Shown here in pieces: positions 9,923-17,796 of a stretch of 64,000 bases of DNA (the first letter of the stretch is position 1; every line of letters starts with the position of its first letter). Position numbers and translations under genes: made by a program. Source of the stretch: Salmonirosea aquatica (GTDB taxonomy: Bacteria; Bacteroidota; Bacteroidia; Cytophagales; Spirosomataceae); the NCBI RefSeq assembly GCF_009296315.1, contig NZ_WHLY01000002.1:4376501-4440500 (forward strand), read 5' to 3'. The notes under the pieces were generated by a model. The model ran no database searches. It was not told the DNA's origin and was given only the letters and a program-made list of their open reading frames with translations.

Positions 9923-10423
9923 TTGAGCCAGCAAATCCTGACCATCGAGCAGACTCGCCAGAAAATCCGGCGCATCGCCTTCGAGATTTACGAGCGTAAT
10001 TTTGAGGAAGAGGAAATCATTCTGGCGGGCATCGCCGGACAGGGCTTCGAATTTGCGCGCCTGCTGGCCACGGAACTGCAAAGCATTTCTCCCCTGCAAA
10101 CCAGCCTGGCCGAGATGCTGTTCGACAAGGAAAAACCTCATAGAAGTGAGATTACCTTCCGCAACGAATTCACGCTGACCGACGGCAAGGTCGTCATCAT
10201 GGCCGACGACGTACTGAACACGGGCCGTACCCTGGCCTTCGCCCTGCAACCCTTTCTGCAATATCGCCTCAAAAAGCTACAGGTAGCCGTCATCGTGGAC
10301 CGGAACCATCGCCGTTTTCCCGTATCGGCCGACTACGTAGGGTATGCCCTGAGCACTACCTTCAACGAGCATGTAGAGGTGGTACTCAGCCGGGAAGGCG
10401 AGGAAGGGGTGTATTTGAAGTGA
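9923..10423 (+). CDS. Phosphoribosyltransferase family protein (PyrR-like)
   Basis: About 166 residues. The type I phosphoribosyltransferase PRPP loop VVIMADDVLNTGRT is at about 90-103. A flexible region precedes it and a VVIVDRNHRRFPVSADYVGYAL hood-like segment follows, resembling the uracil phosphoribosyltransferase / attenuator protein PyrR. I place the start at TTG 9923 (MSQQILTIEQTRQKI), because the open frame upstream to the GTG at 9878 encodes low-complexity sequence overlapping an intergenic hairpin. The natural substrate base is unknown, and pyrimidine regulation is only a possibility. A Uma2-type gene follows 34 bases later on the same strand. Confidence 0.85.
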   Translation: MSQQILTIEQTRQKIRRIAFEIYERNFEEEEIILAGIAGQGFEFARLLATELQSISPLQTSLAEMLFDKEKPHRSEITFRNEFTLTDGKVVIMADDVLNTGRTLAFALQPFLQYRLKKLQVAVIVDRNHRRFPVSADYVGYALSTTFNEHVEVVLSREGEEGVYLK

Positions 10424-10457
10424 GAAGATTTTAGAGGTACCTTTACCTTAAAAAGAT

Positions 10458-11072
10458 ATGGCCGTCATCACCAGTCTTTCGCAGCTTGACCCACAGGGTA
10501 CCTACTCCTACGCCGATTACCTGAGTTGGAGGTTCGATCAGGCGTTGGAAATTATCCGGGGGAAGATATTTCCCATGTCGGGTCCCAGCCGAACGCACCA
10601 GAAGATTTCGTGGAAATTGAGTGGGCTTTTTTTTAACCATTTCAATAACCAACCCTGCGAAGCTTACGCCGCGCCCTTCGACGTGCGGCTCTACAACCGT
10701 ACCAAGTCGCTCAAAGCCGACCGGGATATTTACACCGTTGTGCAGCCGGATTTGTGTATTATCTGTGACCTTGAAAAACTCGATGAGCGCGGCTGCCTGG
10801 GCGCGCCTGATTTGGTGGTGGAAATCCTCTCACCCGGCAATGCGGCGCGTGAAATGAAAATCAAAAGGGAACTGTATGGCGAGTCCGGGGTGCAGGAATA
10901 TTGGATCGTGGACCCCGCCCGTGAAACCCTGACCCGCTACAACCTCGAAGAAGGAGGTACCTACGGACGTCCCCTCATTTTTGTGAGCGACGAAACGGTA
11001 CCTTCGGTCGTTTTTCCCGATTTGAAGCTGGATCTTGGGGAGTTGTTTGCGGGGGTGGGGGAAGGATCGTGA
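10458..11072 (+). CDS. Uma2 family endonuclease-like protein
   Basis: 204 residues of the DUF820/Uma2 family, which has a PD-(D/E)XK restriction-endonuclease fold. The signature is clear: the front half has FPMSGPSRTHQKISWKL, then VQPDLCIICD supplies the acidic residue, and APDLVVEILSPGN with the following KRELYGESGVQEYWIVDP is the conserved core. The family is abundant in cyanobacteria and Cytophagales, often in many copies, and its biological role is unknown. It is probably co-transcribed with the phosphoribosyltransferase gene upstream. The 240 bases after it hold no gene I can support. Confidence 0.9.
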   Translation: MAVITSLSQLDPQGTYSYADYLSWRFDQALEIIRGKIFPMSGPSRTHQKISWKLSGLFFNHFNNQPCEAYAAPFDVRLYNRTKSLKADRDIYTVVQPDLCIICDLEKLDERGCLGAPDLVVEILSPGNAAREMKIKRELYGESGVQEYWIVDPARETLTRYNLEEGGTYGRPLIFVSDETVPSVVFPDLKLDLGELFAGVGEGS

Positions 11073-11312
11073 GGTTGGATCTTGGTTTTCAGATGTGGTG
11101 TGGGTAACGAACAGGGCTTTGTGTAGGTGTGAAGTTAACAATGACCGCCTGAAATCACTGCCAAGCTTTTTGATAAAGTTAAATATTATGAGCTAATGCT
11201 GGGCTTTATTCGATAGACCCGAACTGAAGTACAAAAAAGTTACTGTGGAACATTGTTATTCCGTTGAGCCACACTTGCACAAAACCCCATATTGTGCGTT
11301 CGTGTTATTTTG

Positions 11313-12641
11313 TCAACTATGATGCCGGTATAAATCATTTTTTTTCTTTGAAATCTTTGTGATTGAATAAATGAGAGAAAAAACAATAATGAAGACAATA
11401 ACTCCAATTAGTTCTTGTTTTGATAAATTCGATAGAAGCCATACAATAACACATATAGCAAGCATTGGAATAATAATACCACCAGGAACTATAAAAGTTT
11501 TTGCAGATATTAAGGAGTCAGTTTTTCTAAGTTTTAAAGTTGCAAGTATAACTCCAAGATAAATAATGAGCGAAGACGCACTTGCAATGATAGCAAGCTG
11601 CTTGAAGGCGCCAAAAATTGCAAACAAAAGTCCTAATGAAGCGTAGAACAAAACGGCGATATACGGAGTTGAAAATCGTGGATGTATTTTGGATAGTACT
11701 TTTGGCATCAAGCCATCTCTTGCACCTGCAAAGAGTATACGAGGCACAGATAAAATTTCACCACCGAGGGCACCAAGCATGGATATAGATGTAGTAGCAG
11801 TTATCAATACTATTCCACTTTTACCAAAGACAATGCCTGCTACTGCGGCTAATGGTGCATCCTGATGTGCTTCAATTGTTCCTCCAAGTACACCCTGTGT
11901 AACCAATTGAATAGCCAAGTAGATGATTAACACACTGGCTATTCCTAAAAATATCCCTAACGGTACAGTTTTCTTTGGATTCTTCATCTCGCCACCGTTG
12001 CTAAGCGGTGTTTCAAATCCCATAAAGGCGAAAAACAAAAGAAGAGATGCAGAACCTATGTTGCTAGTAGTTGGATTGATAGTCCAGTATAAATTTTCGC
12101 TTACGATAAAACTTGCTCCCACAATTACCAGAACCAGCAACGGAATAAGTTTTCCAAATGCTGTAAATTCAATGAAACGAATTCCATTTTTTACACTTCG
12201 AATATTAAGGAGTGCAATTCCGCCAAAAATTATAAAAAAGAAGCCTATTCTGAATAGTTCATTGCTGAGTGAAGGGAAAAAATATTTTAATGTATCAGCT
12301 AGTGCATTAGCTATTGCCGCATCTGAAATTACACTTGCCCCGAACCAATAGATATTATTGGCTAAAAATCCTGTATAAGGACCAAATGCAGTTTCGATGT
12401 ATTCATAAACTCCTCCACTTGCAGTTGTTTTGCTACCTAATTCAGCAAAGCACAAGGCAATTAAGAAAATTAGTATCCCGCAAACGAAATAAGTAATCAC
12501 TGCTGCTGCTCCAAGGTTTACAGCAATAAGTGCAGGAATTACAAAAATGCCAGTACCTATTGTTTGGTTGATAATTGCCAATGTGAGCGACCATACTCCG
12601 ATTTCTCGTTTAAGGTTTTCTTTTACTGAAACTGGAGCCAT
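11313..12641 (-). CDS. Amino acid permease, APC superfamily
   Basis: 442 residues with about twelve hydrophobic segments. The N-terminal TM1 motif NQTIGTGIFVIPALIA is the substrate-binding unwound helix of the APC superfamily, and TTASGGVYEYIETAFGPYTGFLANNIYW is the typical TM3 region. Substrate is probably an amino acid or polyamine; it cannot be narrowed down. The gene is visibly AT-rich compared with both flanks and contains no GGTACC, a palindrome common elsewhere in the window, so it looks horizontally acquired. It has no operon partner: the next gene upstream is the XRE regulator, separated by a stretch holding a helicase relic. Confidence 0.92.
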   Translation of the reverse strand: MAPVSVKENLKREIGVWSLTLAIINQTIGTGIFVIPALIAVNLGAAAVITYFVCGILIFLIALCFAELGSKTTASGGVYEYIETAFGPYTGFLANNIYWFGASVISDAAIANALADTLKYFFPSLSNELFRIGFFFIIFGGIALLNIRSVKNGIRFIEFTAFGKLIPLLVLVIVGASFIVSENLYWTINPTTSNIGSASLLLFFAFMGFETPLSNGGEMKNPKKTVPLGIFLGIASVLIIYLAIQLVTQGVLGGTIEAHQDAPLAAVAGIVFGKSGIVLITATTSISMLGALGGEILSVPRILFAGARDGLMPKVLSKIHPRFSTPYIAVLFYASLGLLFAIFGAFKQLAIIASASSLIIYLGVILATLKLRKTDSLISAKTFIVPGGIIIPMLAICVIVWLLSNLSKQELIGVIVFIIVFSLIYSITKISKKKNDLYRHHS

Positions 12642-12841
12642 ATTTTTTATATTTCGCTATCCATTTTTGAATTGGGTGCTGCCAAAGTATGACGCATAGC
12701 TCTCGTATATACGCTATTGTTGCAGTGCTATTTGTATTTATTTCTCTCTTGCCTATATAGCATTGAACTTTTCGTATAGCTACAAACTCACCACTACCTC
12801 ACAGTTGGGTCTTATACAATTACCTGCATAAACAAATAGGT

Positions 12842-12898
12842 ACCCCCTCAATCCAATAGCCCCAGCACATCCTCCCGCAAGAATGATTCTCTAAACCT
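12842..12898 (-). pseudogene. Relic of a SNF2-type helicase 3' end
   Basis: Read on the minus strand this stretch encodes FRESFLREDVLGLLD followed by a TGA at 12848-12850. It matches the last residues of the intact helicase about 500 bases away (FLKSLSREDVLGLLD, ending at 13359). At DNA level about 60 bases align without gaps, with scattered differences. It has no start and no upstream helicase sequence. So it is a fragment of a second, diverged helicase gene or of a duplicated 3' end left behind by a rearrangement. Confidence 0.75.
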
Positions 12899-12917
12899 TA
12901 TTTCCAGATTAGACCCA

Positions 12918-13244
12918 TTAGGCTACCTTTACAAAATTATCTTCCAGCTTTACATTAAAATTTATTTCTGCTTTCAGGGCTTTGAAAACCTTTAAAATGG
13001 TATCAATGGTTGCGCTATTGGCACTACTTTCAAGTTTCGAAATTTGTGCTTTTTGAACTCCGACCAGTTTCCCCAGTTCTTCCTGCGTCAGATTTCGTTC
13101 CTGCCTAGCCGACTTGATCATTTTTCCTAGAAGGTCCATACGAAGTTCATATTCGTATTCGTCACGCTCACTCGTCCCAGCTTTGCCGATATATTTGTCT
13201 TTCATTTCGGCCAGCGAATACGTTTTAATGTATTTATTTTCCAT
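12918..13244 (-). CDS. XRE family helix-turn-helix protein, antitoxin-like
   Basis: 108 residues. A helix-turn-helix of the Cro/C1 type lies at about 42-95 (LGKMIKSARQERNLTQEELGKLV, then VQKAQISKLESS). The charged N-terminal extension ending in a YEYELRMDLL segment resembles HigA-type antitoxins. No toxin-like reading frame is found on either side: upstream is a 114-base gap and then the helicase, downstream is the helicase relic. It is therefore an orphan regulator or a solitary antitoxin. It is more AT-rich than the helicase next to it and lies between the intact helicase 3' end and its relic copy. Confidence 0.85.
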   Translation of the reverse strand: MENKYIKTYSLAEMKDKYIGKAGTSERDEYEYELRMDLLGKMIKSARQERNLTQEELGKLVGVQKAQISKLESSANSATIDTILKVFKALKAEINFNVKLEDNFVKVA

Positions 13245-13358
13245 TGGACTGTCTAAATGTTAAATCTCGCAGATGCCATAAAGATATTAAGAGTTTCCAA
13301 ATTTAGAAACCCTATTGACTATGAGATTTAAAAATATGCTTTCAATCAAGGTACCCTC

Positions 13359-16304
13359 TTAATCCAACAACCCCAGTACATCCTCCCGCGAGAGCGATTT
13401 TAAGAAGCCTTCTTCGCTGGAAATTAGGTCGTTGGCCAGTTGGCGCTTGGAGTGTTGTAGAGCCAGGATTTTTTCTTCTACGGTATTTTTCGTGATGAAT
13501 TTGTAGGTGAACACCGTCTGCTCCTGCCCGATGCGGTGGGCGCGGTCGACGGCCTGTGCTTCGATGGCGGGGTTCCACCACGGGTCCAGCAGGAACACGT
13601 AGTCGGCGGCCGTGAGGTTCAGACCTACCCCGCCCGCTTTGAGCGAGATCAGGAACAGCTTAAGGGTAGGGTCGTTCTGGAAGGTTTCTACTTCGTACCG
13701 CCGGTCTTTGGTGGAGCCGTCGAGGTAGGCGTAGCGGATTTTCTTCTGGTCAAGGTACCCCCTGAGCAGCGTGAGGTGCTTGACGAATTGGCTGAAAACC
13801 AAAATTTTGTGGTTTTCACCAATGGCCGTTTCAAGCTTGTGGATAATGTCCTTGAATTTCCCCGAATCGCTTTCATAGCCTTCATCCACCATGCGCGGGT
13901 GATTGGCCAACTGCCGGAGTTTGGAGAGTCCCTGCAATACCACCATCTGCGACTTCGACAATCCCTCGGTTTCGATTTGTTCCAGAATCAGATTACGGTA
14001 GTACGACTTCGCTTCCTCGTACTTGGCTTCCTGATCCTCGCTCATATCGCAGTACTGCACGCTCTCCACTTTCTCGGGTAGGTCGGTGGCTACCTGCGAC
14101 TTGTGGCGGCGCAGGATAAAGGGCTTGATATGATGGTAGAGCCGCTGGGTTTTTTCCTCATCATTTTTTTTCTCGATGGGTAGCTGGTACTCTTTCCGAA
14201 AAAACGATTGGTTTCCCAGCAGTCCGGGATTCACGAACGTCATCTGAGACCACAAATCCAGGGTACTGTTTTCCAGCGGGGTACCTGTCAGGATCAGACG
14301 GTGCGCTGAGTGGAGTTTCATCACGGCCTTTGTGATGCCGGACGTAGGATTTTTGATGGCCTGTGATTCATCCAGAATGATGTAATGGAAGCGAAAAGTC
14401 TTCAGTAAACCCACGTCCAGCCGCGCGATGCCATAGGAAGTCAGGATCAGGTCGTAGTCGGCAAACTGCTCCGTATTTTTCTCCCGGTAGGTACCCGTAT
14501 ACTGGAACACTTTCAGATCGGGCGTAAAGCGTTGTGCCTCGAGCGCCCAGTTGTACAGCAGCGAGGTGGGCATCACGAGCAACGAAGGCGCAGTGGCCCC
14601 GTTTTCCTTCTCCGATTGTAGCAGCGCCAGCGTCTGAATCGTTTTGCCCAGGCCCATGTCGTCGGCTAGGCAGCCGCCGAAGCGGTACTGATTCAGGAAG
14701 CGCAGCCAGTCGTAGCCTGCCTGCTGATAACGGCGCAGTTCGCCCCGGAATCCGTGGGGTGGGGGGTAGGTTTCGATTTGCTGGAAATCACGGAGATTCT
14801 CGAGCCGTCGGCTCAGGACGGTGGTCGCCAGGCTGTCACGCTGAAGTTCCTGCACCAGAATGAGGTGATGCTTTTTTAGCCGCAGTGTGTCGTCGGTGCT
14901 GTGGCTTTCAATATAGGTAAAGAGTTCGGAGTATTTCGTGAACCACCATTCGGGAATGACGGCAATCTCGCCATTGGGTAGCGCAAACTCCTTTTTACGT
15001 TGCAGGATATAGCGACGCAGCTTAAGGAAGGGAATCTCGAACTCGCCAAACCGTACCTTGGCGTGGATGTCGAACCAGTCGCGGCCCTCGATGATGGACA
15101 CATCCAGCGAGGAGTACCCCAGAAAGTACCTTCGTGTGTTATCGGCGCTCTGCCGCACTTCAAAACCCTGCTCACCGAGTTTTAATAAATGCGCGTTCAA
15201 CCAGTCGAAAGCTTGTGCTTTGGTGAGGAGACAACGTCCCTGCCGCACATTCAACCCCCAGTCTTTCAATTGATTGATGCGTTGCCGTTCGAGGGGTAGG
15301 TCGCGCCTGACTTTATGGAAAATGTAGTCGTCGCCACTTTTTTCCAGGCTCACGTTAGACGCATGGGCAAAACTGTCGAATTGAAAAGAAAATTGACCAT
15401 AGCAAAACGATAGGTCGAATGCCACCTCGCTATCCCCGGAAAGATCTTCTTCTGCCTCGCCTTCCGGCTCTCCAAAAAGCGCAGGTACCTGTTTCTTGTG
15501 GGAATACATTTCCGAAAGGGTAAGAACAGGCCGGGCGGGCAATTTTTCCTGCCGGATTTCCAGACCTTTCGACGCTACATCGTAGGAGGCAATCAACGGA
15601 ACCACAAACTTACGGTAGTACTGATCCTCCATCGCGCGCGGAATGGCAATGAACTTTTTGTTGAGGAAAGGACGAATTTTCTTACCGTCTACTTCCCCTT
15701 CAAAATGATAGAGACCACCGTTGACCACGAGCCAGGCCGGTTCGTCACAAATCACCATGCCATCGGCATACTGAAAGTTAAGCTTTTGCCCCGCGTAGAG
15801 CATGGTGGGGAAATAGTGGGTGTTCTCCTCATTGCGCATGACGTAAAAACGCACCCTGGTTTTTTCCGGCATCCATTCCAGCCGCTTCCAGATCGGGTCA
15901 CCGTCGTTGCCCATAATGAACAGCTGCTTTCCGACCAATTTTTCCAGAATCTTTGCCCTGAATCCTTCCAGGTACCCCGCAATGGTTTCCTGAATCCCTT
16001 TATCGCCCTTTTGGGGATCGTAGATTTTGAGGAAAAAATCAACCGGACTGAGTTTACGGGGATTGTATTTTCGTAAAATGACATCCTGCTGCATATCATC
16101 GATCAGCCTGACCAGTTCGAAATCGGTTTCGTCCAGCCCGGCAGCAAATTCACGGACGTTCTTGGCCGAAATATTCTGATTAAGAAAAGTGAGGTCGCCC
16201 CGGCTGTCCAGCTGCACCACGAACGATTCGAATAGATAGCCCAGGTACTCATGCTGCAGCAGAGAGTAGATGATTTGGTAGGGTTCGGTGGTAGATACCT
16301 TCAT
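13359..16304 (-). CDS. SNF2-family DEAD/DEAH-box helicase
   Basis: 981 residues, superfamily 2 DNA translocase of the bacterial SNF2/HepA type. The N-terminal half (about 1-520) is a family-specific region without recognised motifs. The ATPase core follows: Walker A DDMGLGKT near residue 546, DESQ (in place of DEAH) near 641, the SAHRLILTGTPLEN motif III region, and in the second lobe KILVFSQFVKHL, the AGGVGLNLTAADYV motif and DRAHRIGQ. The extreme C-terminus SREDVLGLLD is duplicated as a relic at about 12.85 kb. It probably remodels DNA-bound proteins or takes part in repair; no partner methylase or nuclease is adjacent, so nothing in the context marks it as a defence gene. Confidence 0.93.
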   Translation of the reverse strand: MKVSTTEPYQIIYSLLQHEYLGYLFESFVVQLDSRGDLTFLNQNISAKNVREFAAGLDETDFELVRLIDDMQQDVILRKYNPRKLSPVDFFLKIYDPQKGDKGIQETIAGYLEGFRAKILEKLVGKQLFIMGNDGDPIWKRLEWMPEKTRVRFYVMRNEENTHYFPTMLYAGQKLNFQYADGMVICDEPAWLVVNGGLYHFEGEVDGKKIRPFLNKKFIAIPRAMEDQYYRKFVVPLIASYDVASKGLEIRQEKLPARPVLTLSEMYSHKKQVPALFGEPEGEAEEDLSGDSEVAFDLSFCYGQFSFQFDSFAHASNVSLEKSGDDYIFHKVRRDLPLERQRINQLKDWGLNVRQGRCLLTKAQAFDWLNAHLLKLGEQGFEVRQSADNTRRYFLGYSSLDVSIIEGRDWFDIHAKVRFGEFEIPFLKLRRYILQRKKEFALPNGEIAVIPEWWFTKYSELFTYIESHSTDDTLRLKKHHLILVQELQRDSLATTVLSRRLENLRDFQQIETYPPPHGFRGELRRYQQAGYDWLRFLNQYRFGGCLADDMGLGKTIQTLALLQSEKENGATAPSLLVMPTSLLYNWALEAQRFTPDLKVFQYTGTYREKNTEQFADYDLILTSYGIARLDVGLLKTFRFHYIILDESQAIKNPTSGITKAVMKLHSAHRLILTGTPLENSTLDLWSQMTFVNPGLLGNQSFFRKEYQLPIEKKNDEEKTQRLYHHIKPFILRRHKSQVATDLPEKVESVQYCDMSEDQEAKYEEAKSYYRNLILEQIETEGLSKSQMVVLQGLSKLRQLANHPRMVDEGYESDSGKFKDIIHKLETAIGENHKILVFSQFVKHLTLLRGYLDQKKIRYAYLDGSTKDRRYEVETFQNDPTLKLFLISLKAGGVGLNLTAADYVFLLDPWWNPAIEAQAVDRAHRIGQEQTVFTYKFITKNTVEEKILALQHSKRQLANDLISSEEGFLKSLSREDVLGLLD

Positions 16305-16393
16305 GCGGCGGCGGGTAGCTGAGGGGAATTGCTTAAAGATTCAGGAGAGGCTTTTCCAGATGAATTTTCCGGCTAGCCTGAAAAGAAAAACAT

Positions 16394-16423
16394 CAAATAT
16401 AGGGTTTATGGGGTGAAAAGCAA
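16394..16423 (-). promoter_or_regulatory. Bacteroidota-type promoter for the SNF2 helicase
   Basis: On the minus strand TTG (16423-16421) is followed after exactly 19 bases by TATATTTG (16401-16394), matching the Bacteroidota -33 TTG / -7 TAnnTTTG consensus. It would give a leader of roughly 85 bases before the ATG at 16304. Confidence 0.5.
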
Positions 16424-16444
16424 CTGAAAGCAGCATGCTAATAC

Positions 16445-16479
16445 AAAAAAACGGGTTGCCCTATATAGGGCAACCCGTT
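16445..16479 (-). terminator. Terminator of tRNA-Leu
   Basis: Perfect 12-base arms, AACGGGTTGCCC at 16450-16461 and its complement at 16468-16479, around a TATATA loop. On the minus strand the stem is followed by a T run. It begins ten bases after the tRNA-Leu 3' end. Confidence 0.9.
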
Positions 16480-16488
16480 GACAATCAG

Positions 16489-16574
16489 TACCGGGGACGG
16501 GGGTCGAACCCGTACGAGCTTTGCGGCTCACAGGATTTTAAGTCCTGCGTGTCTACCAATTCCACCACCCCGGC
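16489..16574 (-). tRNA. tRNA-Leu (anticodon TAA)
   Basis: 86 bases, long as expected for a class II tRNA. Acceptor arms GCCGGGG and CCCCGGT pair; the anticodon loop ACTTAAAA reads TAA; there is an extended variable arm; the T loop is GGTTCGACC. The discriminator is A and the CCA end is not encoded. Confidence 0.95.
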
Positions 16575-16620
16575 CCGAAGGCGGACAACGCGGGGGCTGT
16601 CCGGCCGTCTATGAACAAGA

Positions 16621-16642
16621 AAAGCACCAGTGAAGGTGCTTG
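16621..16642 (-). terminator. Terminator of tRNA-Gly
   Basis: AGCACC and GGTGCT pair over a short loop at 16623-16640, followed on the minus strand by TTTCTTGTT. It lies directly after the tRNA-Gly 3' end and before tRNA-Leu. Confidence 0.65.
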
Positions 16643-16647
16643 CTTGT

Positions 16648-16723
16648 TGGAGCAGAAGACGAGGTTCGAACTCGCGACCTCAACCTTGGCAAGGTTGCGC
16701 TCTACCAGCTGAGCTACTTCTGC
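16648..16723 (-). tRNA. tRNA-Gly (anticodon GCC)
   Basis: 76 bases including an encoded CCA. Acceptor GCAGAAG pairs with CTTCTGC; the D arm is GCTCAGCTGGTAGAGC; the anticodon stem CAACC/GGTTG holds loop TTGCCAA with anticodon GCC; the T arm is GCGAG TTCGAAC CTCGT. Unlike the neighbouring tRNA-Leu, the CCA is genome-encoded. Confidence 0.96.
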
Positions 16724-16836
16724 GTGCCCTTTTTCTGAAAAGGTGATGCAAATGTAGAGGCTTCCGGCATTGGACGCAAGTTCTGACCGGAAATTTTTTG
16801 CCTAAATTCGTTCACACAAAAATAATGAATTGGTAA

Positions 16837-17754
16837 TCAGAGTGGGTACAGGCACAGAATCCCGAAAAAAAGATTGAGCCCTAGGCTCGCCAGCACATTC
16901 ATCCGCATAGTGTGACGGAAGTTGGCTTCGGTGGGATTCTGGCGCACCCGCCACCACCAGTACCCGAAGTACCCCAACACTGGACCCATGCAAACCGTCA
17001 GCACGATCAGACTATTTACGGAGCCGAAATGCAGAAAATAGTACAGGAAGCCCACAAAGGAAAGCGTGAAAAAGACTGCCGCGCTCAGGAAGGTGCCCTC
17101 GATCCCGACCAGGCGACTGTACGTGAGGTCGCCGCGCCGGGCGTCTTCGTCGTGCTGATAGACTTGGGTTAGCGGATACACTGCCCACAGGTTGGAGGTA
17201 CAGATGAGCGCCGGTAGCAAGTGTCGTACCGAAAAAAGAGAAGGTACCTCCATGTGGCTGAGTACCTGAACGGTAGCCAGGTAGGTAAGCGCTCCCTGAA
17301 ACAACCCGACGATGAGCCAACTCAGCAGAGGGTACTTTTTGAGCCGGATGGCCGGATGGCTGTAGGCTTTGGAAATGAGGCCATAAAGTACAAGATAAAG
17401 TACAAAGGGGGTACCCAGATCTAGCAGAATAGCCAGCACAATGGCGGCCAGATCCAGTGCCCAGGCCGTGACGAGTAATCCGACGCTGACGGGAGGCGGG
17501 GTTTCAAGCAGTCCGATGCTGCCTTCGTCCTTATCGTAATAACTGTTGTAGGCATTGCTGGCCGGGTACAAAAACAGGTGAATAAGCACAAACGCCCACC
17601 AGGCCTGACTGGCCGACGCGAATGAAGTCTGACTTAGGGCAAACAAAAAAACCGGTAACAGGAAGAGCGAAAACGGGATGCGCAGGTGCAAGAGTACATT
17701 CCTCATAAATACTGGCACAGAAATTTGAATGGATGAGCCGGGAGTTTGATTCAT
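16837..17754 (-). CDS. UbiA-family prenyltransferase
   Basis: 305 residues with about eight or nine membrane helices. The first aspartate-rich motif of the UbiA superfamily is NSYYDKDEG (70-78), and the second is present as YQHDEDARRGD. These bind the Mg-prenyl diphosphate; the family transfers isoprenoid chains to aromatic or other acceptors in the inner membrane. It is transcribed away from a type III polyketide synthase whose start lies only about 40-120 bases off, and such synthases make phenolic lipids or pyrones that UbiA enzymes can prenylate. A joint product is an inference. A primary MenA or UbiA is less likely because no quinone-pathway gene is nearby. Confidence 0.88.
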   Translation of the reverse strand: MNQTPGSSIQISVPVFMRNVLLHLRIPFSLFLLPVFLFALSQTSFASASQAWWAFVLIHLFLYPASNAYNSYYDKDEGSIGLLETPPPVSVGLLVTAWALDLAAIVLAILLDLGTPFVLYLVLYGLISKAYSHPAIRLKKYPLLSWLIVGLFQGALTYLATVQVLSHMEVPSLFSVRHLLPALICTSNLWAVYPLTQVYQHDEDARRGDLTYSRLVGIEGTFLSAAVFFTLSFVGFLYYFLHFGSVNSLIVLTVCMGPVLGYFGYWWWRVRQNPTEANFRHTMRMNVLASLGLNLFFGILCLYPL

Positions 17755-17796
17755 TAGGATTCCTCAGGGACGGGAAATTAAGCAGCTAATCAGAAC

